Below are positions 1-5,033 of a DNA stretch of 8,156 nucleotides, piece by piece. Position 1 is the first letter of the stretch, and every line of letters starts with the position of its first letter. Origin of the DNA: an uncultured Oscillospiraceae bacterium (GTDB taxonomy: Bacteria; Bacillota; Clostridia; Oscillospirales; Oscillospiraceae); the NCBI GenBank assembly GCA_934661135.1, contig CAKUJA010000093.1, positions 1-8,156 of the forward strand, read 5' to 3'. Under the pieces are notes generated by a model. That model did no database searches and had not been told where the DNA came from. It saw nothing but the letters and a program-made list of their open reading frames with translations. Position numbers and translations under genes: made by a program.

Positions 1-131
1 CTCCAGTAGTTGGAGATCGTTCCGGCGGAGATCAGCGATGTCAGCAGAAACCAGACGGCCACCACCAGCACCAGGTTGATACCATAGCGCGCAGGCATGG
101 GAATGCGGATGAGCGATTGCTGTTTTTTCAT
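1..131 (-). CDS. livM: LivM-type branched-chain amino-acid ABC transporter permease (N-terminal fragment)
   Basis: This is the first 43 codons of a membrane protein that continues past the left edge of the window. It starts with ATG at 131-129, preceded by an AAGGGGAG Shine-Dalgarno about 10 bases upstream. The visible residues are a short basic N-terminus (MKKQQSLIRIP) followed by one hydrophobic segment of about 20 residues (around 18-38). The call rests mainly on position: it lies 19 bases after the livH stop, in the order binding protein, LivH, LivM that is standard for the hydrophobic amino-acid uptake (HAAT) ABC family. LivM pairs with LivH to form the transmembrane channel. The fragment is too short for a diagnostic permease motif, so the identity is an inference from context. 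The ATPase genes livG and livF would be expected further left. Confidence 0.75.
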   Translation of the reverse strand, partial: MKKQQSLIRIPMPARYGINLVLVVAVWFLLTSLISAGTISNYW

Positions 132-150
132 CGGACGACACTCCCCTTTC

Positions 151-1026
151 TCAAACTTTTTCCACCTGCGGGCGGCCAAGGATACCGGTAGGCTTGACCA
201 GCAGGACGATGATCAGAATTGCGAACACAACGCCGTCTTTCCAGACGGACAGGTTGACTGCCGAAACCAGCGCTTCCAGCAGACCGATGGCAAAGCCGCC
301 GATCATCGCGCCCGGAATCGAGCCGATGCCGCCGAGCACCGCCGCGACAAATGCTTTCAGGCCGAGCATCGAGCCCATTGTAGGCGACGCCTGCTGATAC
401 GCACAGAGATACAGGACGGAACCGATACCGGCCAGCGCCGAACCGATGGCAAATGTAAACGAAATGGTCTTGTTCAGGCTGATCCCCATGAGCTGTGCCG
501 CGCCCATGTCCTCCGACACGGCACGCATTGCCTTGCCGAGCTTGGTTTTCTGGACGGTCAGCGTCAGCGCAATCATTGCGACAACCGTCACCGCGATTGT
601 CAGCAGCGCCGCGCGGCTCAGTTTCAGGCTGCCGAGCATAATCTGACCGGTCACAATCGGGTCCATGCTCTTTGTGTCAGCACCGAACAAGAGCTGTGCG
701 CCGTTTTCCAGCAGGAACGAAATGCCGATTGCCGTAATCAGCAGGCTCAGGCGCGGTGCCTTACGCAGCGGCGTGTAAGCGACCTTTTCAATGACAACAC
801 CGAGAATGGTGCTTGCCGCAACCGCAATTATAACCGATACGATCGGGTGAAGATGGAACGTGGTCATTGCGTAGAACGCAGCGTATGCGCCTACCATAAT
901 AATATCGCCGTGGGCGAAGTTCAGAAGCAGGATAATGCCGTAGACCATGCTGTAGCCCAGCGCGACCAATGCGTAGATCGAGCCGGTCTGCAAGCCGTTT
1001 AAGATCTGTGAAAACAGCAGCGACAT
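151..1026 (-). CDS. livH: LivH-type branched-chain amino-acid ABC transporter permease
   Basis: This 291-residue, highly hydrophobic protein has the length and pattern of LivH permeases. The N-terminus (residues 8-40) carries the family hallmark: GLQTGSIYALVALGYSMVYG followed by a helix ending in NFAHGD. A cytoplasmic coupling loop around 165-187 contains MRAVSEDMGAAQLMGI, where the ATPase is expected to dock. Several further helices follow, with Gly-rich stretches such as VLGGIGSIPGAMIGG (230-244), and the protein ends soon after KPTGILGR. The start at 1026 is chosen because a GAGAGG Shine-Dalgarno lies about 8 bases upstream and the hydrophobic region begins there. An in-frame ATG at 1110 would add 28 hydrophilic, basic residues encoded by the structured spacer and is rejected. 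The family imports branched-chain or other amino acids, or sometimes urea or amides; the permease sequence does not decide the substrate. Confidence 0.93.
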   Translation of the reverse strand: MSLLFSQILNGLQTGSIYALVALGYSMVYGIILLLNFAHGDIIMVGAYAAFYAMTTFHLHPIVSVIIAVAASTILGVVIEKVAYTPLRKAPRLSLLITAIGISFLLENGAQLLFGADTKSMDPIVTGQIMLGSLKLSRAALLTIAVTVVAMIALTLTVQKTKLGKAMRAVSEDMGAAQLMGISLNKTISFTFAIGSALAGIGSVLYLCAYQQASPTMGSMLGLKAFVAAVLGGIGSIPGAMIGGFAIGLLEALVSAVNLSVWKDGVVFAILIIVLLVKPTGILGRPQVEKV

Positions 1027-1066
1027 AGTGAAACCTCTCTTTCTCCTCTTTTTTGTGCTATGGGGT

Positions 1067-1121
1067 GCGGACACCCGATGGCTGCCGTCAATCGGCTTGA
1101 AAGCACCCATCCAGTGTCCGC
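1067..1121. repeat. Imperfect inverted repeat in the livK-livH spacer
   Basis: GCGGACAC (1067-1074) pairs perfectly with GTGTCCGC (1114-1121). Inside it, GATGG (1077-1081) pairs with CCATC (1107-1111), and an inner GCCG/CGGC hairpin closes at 1084-1096. It lies within the liv operon transcript between the binding protein and permease genes. No T-run follows on the minus strand, so it is not a standard intrinsic terminator. Confidence 0.6.
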
Positions 1122-1126
1122 GCCGA

Positions 1127-1152
1127 TTCGGTGCGGGTTTCCCCGCACCGAA
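1127..1152 (-). other. Strong 11-bp hairpin with GAAA tetraloop in the liv operon spacer
   Basis: TTCGGTGCGGG (1127-1137) and CCCGCACCGAA (1142-1152) are perfect complements around a 4-base loop. In the minus-strand transcript the loop reads GAAA, a stable GNRA tetraloop. No U-tract follows in the direction of transcription. I therefore read it as an RNA-stabilising or processing structure between livK and livH rather than a terminator. That role is inferred; the stem itself is directly visible. Confidence 0.65.
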
Positions 1153-1199
1153 CCGTTTGGATGTTTTGTTTCTTCAAAAGAAATCACTTTAGAAGAAAA

Positions 1200-1360
1200 G
1201 GCAATACCGCAAGATTCGGCAAGTGCATTCAGCGAAAGATTTTGGATCAAGTCGAGATTTGGAAAACGCAGGAATACTTTGTGTATTTCAAGTTTTCCAA
1301 AGCGAAGAATTGAGACAAAAGATCCGTTGAAGGCCGCAGACGCAATTTTGCGGTCTTGCC
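1200..1360 (+). repeat. Dispersed ~160-bp palindromic repeat, copy C (livK-livH spacer)
   Basis: This 161-bp element is bounded by 17-bp imperfect terminal inverted repeats, GGCAATACCGCAAGATT (1200-1216) and AATTTTGCGGTCTTGCC (1344-1360), with two mismatches. The centre is a strong hairpin at 1258-1301: TTTGGAAAAC pairs with GTTTTCCAAA, and GGAATAC pairs with GTATTTC around a 5-base loop. Its first 78 bases align without gaps to the copies at 4212-4371 (reversed) and 7180-7340. It is the most diverged of the three copies but keeps CAGGAATAC and TTTCAAG, and it shares ACAAAAGATC / CAAAAGATC and CCGCAGACG with copy B. It encodes no protein. It lies entirely in the 340-bp gap between livK and livH and ends 6 bases after the livK stop codon. 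Confidence 0.75.
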
Positions 1361-1366
1361 TACAAA

Positions 1367-2635
1367 TTAATACATTTCTTTGTAGACCTCGTCGCCGCCG
1401 GTCAGCTCGATGATAGCAACGGACTTGATCGGGTTGTTGTTGTCGTCGAAGGAGAACGAGCCGGTGATGCCGGGCACGCCGTCCATGGTCTTGATCGCGT
1501 CGATGACAGCCTGCATATATTCCGCAGTACCGGCGGTGAGACCCTGATCCTCAGCAGCCTGAAGGCCGTAGGCCATGATCATTGCAGCGTCGTATGCGAG
1601 CGGGGCAAACATATTCGGGACGGTTTCCACATTGTAGGTCTCGCAGTAGTCCTTCTCGAACTGTGCAACGCTCTCGGTGCCGGGAGCGTAGCCGGAGCAG
1701 TAGACGGAGCCTTCCAGATCCTCTGCGGAAGCATAGTCCTTGACGGAGCCAAAGCCGTCGCCGCCGAGGAAGGTTGCTTCGCAGCCGGCAGCGCGTGCAG
1801 CGGAGATGGCCAGACCAGCTTCAGCGTAGTAGATCGGAGCAAAGACAACGTCCGGAGCCTTGTTTGCAATGTTGGTCATCTGCGCCTTGAAGTCCTTGTC
1901 GCCTTCCGCGAAAGCTTCGGTGTCGACGATCTCAAGACCAAGCTCCTCTGCCTTGGCGACGAAAGCGTCCTTCAGACCCTCGGAGTAGTCGCTGCCGGTC
2001 TGGAAGAAGATTGCAGCGGTCTTGGCGCCGAGCTTTTCCACGGCATAGCTCGCCATCTTTTCGCCCTGGAACGGGTCGATGAAGCAGGCGCGGAACACGT
2101 TGCTGCGAACCTCGCCGGTATCCTCCATGATGGTGACGCCAGCCGCCGTTGCGGAAGCGGTGATCTGCGGCATATTGTCGTCGTAAGTTGCGTCTGCCAG
2201 AGCAATCGTCGGGCCGGTCAGAACGGAACCAACCACAGCGGTGATACCATTTTCCTTAGCCAGATTGTAGGAGTTGACAGCCTCAACGCCGTCGCCCTTG
2301 TCGTCATACTCAAGAACCTTGACGGTCTTGCCGTTGATGCCGCCGGCGGCATTGAGCTGATCGAAGTACATCATGACAGCGTTGCGCACGGGAATACCAT
2401 ACTGGGCATAGTCGCCGGTGGTGTTGCCGATGAAGGCGATGGTGATCTCGCCGCCCTCAGAGGAGCTGTCGCTGGAATCGCCGGAGCTGCTGTCGTTGCT
2501 GGCCGAAGTATCGGTCGAGCTGCTGTCGGTGCTCGGTGTTGTGGTCTCAGTCTTGTCGCTGCCGCAGGCTGTCAGGCAGCCAAGCAGCATCAAAACTGCC
2601 AACACGAGGCTGATGAGTTTCATGGATTTTTTCAT
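1367..2635 (-). CDS. livK: Substrate-binding lipoprotein of a branched-chain amino-acid-type ABC transporter (LivK/LivJ-like)
   Basis: This 422-residue exported lipoprotein is the extracellular receptor of the LivHM transporter encoded downstream. Residues 1-23 form a signal peptide (MKKSMK, then a Leu/Val core) ending in the lipobox LTAC, giving lipidated Cys24; a second possible lipobox, LLGC, ends at Cys20. Residues 25-62 are a low-complexity Ser/Thr/Asp/Gly tether. From about 63 the type I periplasmic-binding fold (Peripla_BP_6 family) begins: ITIAFIGNTTGDYAQYG, then NAAGGINGKTVKV (95-107), then GSVLTGPT (136-143) and ITASATA (158-164), where ligand-contacting Ser/Thr residues normally sit. 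Later come PIYYAEAG (267-274) and NMFAPLAYDA (341-350). The ATG at 2635 has a GTGAGG Shine-Dalgarno about 10 bases upstream. Leucine, isoleucine or valine is the default ligand by family, but other amino acids or small amides are possible. Confidence 0.93.
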   Translation of the reverse strand: MKKSMKLISLVLAVLMLLGCLTACGSDKTETTTPSTDSSSTDTSASNDSSSGDSSDSSSEGGEITIAFIGNTTGDYAQYGIPVRNAVMMYFDQLNAAGGINGKTVKVLEYDDKGDGVEAVNSYNLAKENGITAVVGSVLTGPTIALADATYDDNMPQITASATAAGVTIMEDTGEVRSNVFRACFIDPFQGEKMASYAVEKLGAKTAAIFFQTGSDYSEGLKDAFVAKAEELGLEIVDTEAFAEGDKDFKAQMTNIANKAPDVVFAPIYYAEAGLAISAARAAGCEATFLGGDGFGSVKDYASAEDLEGSVYCSGYAPGTESVAQFEKDYCETYNVETVPNMFAPLAYDAAMIMAYGLQAAEDQGLTAGTAEYMQAVIDAIKTMDGVPGITGSFSFDDNNNPIKSVAIIELTGGDEVYKEMY

Positions 2636-2679
2636 TTTCGTTTACCTCACTTTTTGCGTTTCTTTATGGGTTTTGCGAT

Positions 2680-2708
2680 ATTGTAACCGGCTGTGATCTG
2701 CCGGCTGT
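2680..2708 (-). promoter_or_regulatory. Candidate livK promoter with ACAGCCGG direct repeats
   Basis: On the minus strand a plausible -10, TACAAT, occupies 2685-2680, about 45 bases before the livK start. The correctly spaced -35 position reads ACAGCC, a poor match. Two exact copies of ACAGCCGG (2708-2701 and 2694-2687), 14 bases apart, cover the -35 and spacer region. This arrangement would suit a regulator-dependent promoter, but no regulator is identified and the assignment is tentative. Confidence 0.35.
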
Positions 2709-2715
2709 AAGCAAT

Positions 2716-2745
2716 AAAAAAACGGCTCTGCAAAAAGCAGATCCG
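2716..2745 (-). terminator. Intrinsic terminator of the small membrane-protein gene
   Basis: In the minus-strand transcript, CGGATCTGC and GCAGAGCCG form a stem (8 pairs, one A-G mismatch) around a U5 loop, followed at once by seven U residues (2722-2716). It lies about 24 bases after the stop codon at 2770. It separates this small gene from the liv operon, whose promoter region begins just beyond it. Confidence 0.85.
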
Positions 2746-2769
2746 CTTCCCTTTGTCCCCTGCGGCGCT

Positions 2770-3051
2770 TCAAGCTACCGTCGGACACGTTGCGTTCTTG
2801 CTTTTTGCCGTTTCCTCACTGCCCCATACGAGCAGGCCGGTAATCATCAGTACCAGTACCAGCAGGCTAACGCGCAGAACAAGGCCAATAATGCCTACTA
2901 CCAGAATAACAAAAAAGGACACTGCGAACATAGCAGTGTCCAGAGTAATCTTGCCGGATTCCATACCCGCGCAGGTCGCAGCACAATCAGCCGGTGCGCA
3001 CGTAGCTGCATCGGCGTAAGCGGTATTCTGCTGACGGTTGAACTGCATCAT
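2770..3051 (-). CDS. Small cysteine-containing two-helix membrane protein of unknown function
   Basis: I do not recognise this 93-residue protein. Its N-terminal third is polar and Ala-rich, with cysteines at 18, 23 and 27 (C-X4-C-X3-C) and a fourth near the end at 89. Residues about 39-60 and 62-77 form two consecutive hydrophobic segments separated by a single Arg (60), suggesting a helical hairpin or two short helices in the membrane. The tail is short and polar (GSEETAKSKNATCPTVA). The ATG at 3051 is chosen because AAGGAGGTG ends 6 bases upstream; the GTG at 3060 lies inside that Shine-Dalgarno, and a second ATG at 3048 is also possible. The gene is monocistronic, with a consensus promoter and its own terminator, which supports it being real and well expressed. 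The cysteines could bind metal or form disulfides; this is speculation. Confidence 0.82.
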   Translation of the reverse strand: MMQFNRQQNTAYADAATCAPADCAATCAGMESGKITLDTAMFAVSFFVILVVGIIGLVLRVSLLVLVLMITGLLVWGSEETAKSKNATCPTVA

Positions 3052-3080
3052 GTTGCGCACCTCCTTGAAATGTTGGACTC

Positions 3081-3109
3081 ATTATACCCGCTCACTTTAG
3101 CGATGTCAA
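3081..3109 (-). promoter_or_regulatory. Perfect consensus sigma-A promoter for the small membrane-protein gene
   Basis: Read on the minus strand, TTGACA (3109-3104), a 17-base spacer and TATAAT (3086-3081) match the housekeeping consensus at all 12 positions. Transcription should start near 3075, leaving a leader of about 25 bases that contains AAGGAGGTG. This suggests strong constitutive expression unless an unseen regulator acts. Confidence 0.92.
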
Positions 3110-3255
3110 GTGCTGAAATATGAAAAATCTATCGAAATCCGCGCTGCGTTTTGTAATAAATATACAAAGCTCTGCCAATCCACGGTGCACTTGCCCAAAA
3201 TTCCCCTGCCGCGCTTCCTTTTTGTCGGTTTTCTGCCGAAAATCCGGTCGTCTAC

Positions 3256-3284
3256 TTGCATTTTCAGCCGAAATTTGTTATGAT
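3256..3284 (+). promoter_or_regulatory. Candidate promoter for the acyltransferase-like gene
   Basis: TTGCAT (3256-3261), a 17-base spacer and TATGAT (3279-3284) precede the plus-strand gene. The -10 is good and the -35 keeps only TTG. The start point would fall near 3291, immediately before the hairpin at 3295-3312. It is divergent from the minus-strand promoter at 3081-3109. Between the two promoters (3110-3255) I see no gene and no convincing structure. Confidence 0.6.
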
Positions 3285-3294
3285 GTTGCTATCT

Positions 3295-3317
3295 TGGCGG
3301 GAAATCCCGCCATTTTT
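3295..3317 (+). terminator. Leader hairpin plus U5: possible attenuator before the acyltransferase-like gene
   Basis: TGGCGGG (3295-3301) pairs perfectly with CCCGCCA (3306-3312) around the loop AAAT and is followed directly by TTTTT (3313-3317). This has the form of a short intrinsic terminator. It sits between the predicted start point and the start codon at 3337, so it may attenuate transcription or protect the 5' end of the mRNA. No alternative antiterminator pairing was obvious. Confidence 0.55.
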
Positions 3318-3336
3318 AAGGTGTGTGATTATTACT

Positions 3337-4212
3337 ATGGAGAAACAAAAGCGTCGCTGGGGCGACCGGAAAGACGGCGTTTTGTTGCGCGACCTCGACG
3401 GGATGCACTTCATTACGCCGCTGATCTATCCGAACCGCTGCGACAATGAAGCGTACATCTCCGAGACCATCGACCTGACGAACATGAACGCCTATCTCGC
3501 CAAGCTGAACGCAAACGAGACAGAGTTCCGTTATACGATGTTCCATGTCATCGTTGCCGCGCTCATCAAGACCATCACGCTTCGCCCGAAGATGAACCGC
3601 TTCATCGCCAATAAGAACTTCTATCAGCGCAACGAGGTCTCGGCGTCGTTCGTCGTCAAAAAGCAGTTTGCCGACAACGCGGCGGAAGCGCTGGCTGTCA
3701 TCCACGCAAAGGACGATTCCACGCTCGAAACCATCCATGAGGATCTGCGCCACCAGATTCTCGACTGTCGCGACGTCAACAAGGTCGACTCCTCGACCGA
3801 CAGCATGAATCTGTTCAACCGGATGCCGCGCTGGCTCGGAAAATTCATCGTCTGGATTCTGACGCGGCTCGACGTCCACGGCTTTGTCCCTGCCAGTATC
3901 ATTGAGACTGACCCGTATTACTGCTCGGTTGTCCTCTCCAATCTCGGCTCGATCAAGCTCAAATCCGGCTACCACCATCTGACGAACTGGGGCACCTGCT
4001 CCATCTTCTGCATCATCGGCGAAAAGTCAATGCGCCCGGTGTTCCATGAGGATGGTACGTTTGAAATGCGTGAAATGCTCGACCTTGGCCTGACCATCGA
4101 CGAGCGTTTGGCAGACGGCTACTATTATTCCAAGACCATCCGCCTGCTGAAAACCCTGCTGGAAACCCCCGAGTTGCTCGAAATCCCCGCCGCGCAGGAA
4201 ATCGAATACTAG
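3337..4212 (+). CDS. Free-standing acyltransferase-fold protein (2-oxoacid dehydrogenase E2 / CAT superfamily), catalytic His missing
   Basis: This 291-residue protein resembles the catalytic domain of dihydrolipoamide acyltransferases (E2) and chloramphenicol acetyltransferases, but has no lipoyl or E3-binding domain. The N-terminal part contains YTMFHVIVAALIKTI (66-80), matching the helix after the first strands. VVLSNLGSIKLKSGYHHLTN (198-217), then WGTCSIFCIIGEKSMRPV, matches the E2 'sNlG ... gvG' strand region. The C-terminus carries LTIDERLADGYYYSKTIRLL (252-271), the counterpart of the E2 motif DHRxxDG: Asp255, Arg257, Asp260 and Gly261 are kept, but the general-base His is Glu256. The start at 3337 follows AAGGTG 13 bases upstream, a rather long spacing; an in-frame ATG at 3256 would put the promoter inside the gene. 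The substrate is unknown. Activity without His is doubtful, so a binding or regulatory role is possible. It is the only plus-strand gene. Confidence 0.8.
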   Translation: MEKQKRRWGDRKDGVLLRDLDGMHFITPLIYPNRCDNEAYISETIDLTNMNAYLAKLNANETEFRYTMFHVIVAALIKTITLRPKMNRFIANKNFYQRNEVSASFVVKKQFADNAAEALAVIHAKDDSTLETIHEDLRHQILDCRDVNKVDSSTDSMNLFNRMPRWLGKFIVWILTRLDVHGFVPASIIETDPYYCSVVLSNLGSIKLKSGYHHLTNWGTCSIFCIIGEKSMRPVFHEDGTFEMREMLDLGLTIDERLADGYYYSKTIRLLKTLLETPELLEIPAAQEIEY

Positions 4213-4371
4213 GGTGTATCTGAAAACTCTCAACGCACCCGGACAGCGGGTCTTTTCGCACTGTGCCACGTCATTTTTCCTTGAAATACGTCAGTATTCC
4301 TGTGGAAAAATGTCTTGCTCAACGCAAAAATCCCTCGCTGCCGGTCACATCATGCGTTTTCAGATACACCC
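4212..4371 (-). repeat. Dispersed ~160-bp palindromic repeat, copy A
   Basis: This 160-bp element has perfect 16-bp terminal inverted repeats, GGGTGTATCTGAAAAC (4212-4227) and GTTTTCAGATACACCC (4356-4371). The centre (4272-4312) folds into a hairpin: CATTTTTCC pairs with GGAAAAATG, enclosing GGAATAC/GTATTTC with a 4-base loop. Read in reverse, its first 60 bases match copy B at 7180-7239 with only a handful of differences. The first base of the element is the G of the TAG stop codon of the preceding gene. No clear target-site duplication flanks it and it has no coding capacity, so it looks like a non-autonomous, MITE- or REP-like element. Confidence 0.85.
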
Positions 4372-4405
4372 GAAGCCGCACCGGGGACGGAACCGCTGCC
4401 CGTCT

Positions 4406-4448
4406 ATAAAAACACAGCCACCGGCTTCGCCGGTGGCTGTGTTTTTAT
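4406..4448. terminator. Bidirectional intrinsic terminator between convergent genes
   Basis: An approximately 20-bp stem pairs 4406-4425 with 4429-4448. It has a GC-rich core, CACAGCCACCGGC against GCCGGTGGCTGTG, around a TTC loop, flanked by AAAAA on the left and TTTTT on the right, so it has a U-tract in either direction. It ends transcripts of the plus-strand acyltransferase-like gene and of the minus-strand cwlD-radA-HD operon; its right edge overlaps the last codons of the HD gene (stop at 4445). Confidence 0.93.
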
Positions 4449-5017
4449 TGTGTTGTGTTGGCTTCAGCAATCTTCGCTTTCGTATCCTCCCGGATTTCCT
4501 CGCGCAGCGTGCGAAGAACCGGCGACCATGCGACCGTGTCGTCCGCATACGTCATGTTGAGCTGATATTCGTGCGGTTCCCAAGTGGAAATATCCGATTC
4601 ATTGTGCTGCACGATGGCCTCCAGCTTGTCCAGCGACTTGTAGAGCTTGGCCTCCGGCGTCTCCAGCGCGAGCATTTCGCGGTAGAGCGCTTCCATTTCC
4701 CCGGAAACAGGCGCCGGCAGGCTCCGTACCCACGCCATCAGCTCCGCTTCCTCGCGCGCATCATCCGCTGCGGTCTTGGTAAACGTCGGAATGTCGCCGA
4801 TGAAGCACTCGCCGAGGTCGTGAATCAGGCACATCCGAATCACCTTGTCGATGTCGATGTCCGGAAAGTCGTCCTGCATCCAGAATGCCATCAGCGCAAT
4901 CCGCCAGCTATGCTCCGCGACCGATTCATGCCGTCCGCCGGACGTATCGCAGTGCCGCGTCTCATCCTTCAGCCGCTCCGCCACGTGCAGCGCATTCAAT
5001 AACGCTCTCGCTTCCAT
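4445..5017 (-). CDS. HD-domain 5'-deoxynucleotidase, YfbR/HDDC2-like
   Basis: This 190-residue protein carries a complete metal-binding HD signature: His36 (ESVAEHSWR), His66-Asp67 (CLIHDLGE) and Asp130 (SLDKLEAI), with GDIPTF following at 74-79. The spacing and the motifs VAEHSWR and HDLGE...GDI match the YfbR/HDDC2 branch. Characterised members dephosphorylate deoxynucleoside 5'-monophosphates using a divalent metal; the exact substrate here is inferred. The ATG at 5017 is chosen because an AAGGGGAG/GGAG Shine-Dalgarno lies directly upstream, and because homologues begin close to the conserved N-terminal helix and the RH dipeptide at 21-22. An ATG at 5056 would overlap radA. The gene begins 16 bases after the radA stop and is last in the operon, directly before the shared terminator. 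Sitting next to radA suggests a link to nucleotide-pool control or repair, which is only suggestive. Confidence 0.87.
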   Translation of the reverse strand: MEARALLNALHVAERLKDETRHCDTSGGRHESVAEHSWRIALMAFWMQDDFPDIDIDKVIRMCLIHDLGECFIGDIPTFTKTAADDAREEAELMAWVRSLPAPVSGEMEALYREMLALETPEAKLYKSLDKLEAIVQHNESDISTWEPHEYQLNMTYADDTVAWSPVLRTLREEIREDTKAKIAEANTTQ

Positions 5018-5033
5018 GCTCCGCTCCCCTTTT

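Noticed and set aside
97..1002. Long plus-strand open frame opposite livH
   Set aside because: The translation is rich in Arg, His, Gln and Cys with no domain-like pattern, and it is antisense to a clear permease gene.
1027..1110. Upstream in-frame ATG extension of livH (28 residues)
   Set aside because: The extension is basic and hydrophilic, comes from the structured spacer, and has no Shine-Dalgarno; ATG 1026 has one.
1332..1355. CCGCA/TGCGG stem as the livK terminator
   Set aside because: Only 5 bp with a 10-base loop and no U-run; it is better explained as part of the terminal inverted repeat of copy C.
2636..2769. T-box, riboswitch or CodY-type box upstream of livK
   Set aside because: No T-box core, recognised aptamer or AATTTTCWGAAAATT-like site was seen in this short leader.
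3256..3336. 27-residue N-terminal extension of the acyltransferase-like protein
   Set aside because: It overlaps the predicted promoter and leader hairpin, and the extra residues do not resemble the family.
3316..3978. 220-residue minus-strand open frame opposite the acyltransferase-like gene
   Set aside because: The opposite frame has strong family motifs, while this one is an Arg/Asp/Val-rich shadow caused by the GC-rich codon pattern.
4214..5002. 262-residue plus-strand open frame over repeat A, the terminator and the HD gene
   Set aside because: It starts inside a repeat, crosses a strong terminator and is antisense to the HD-domain gene.
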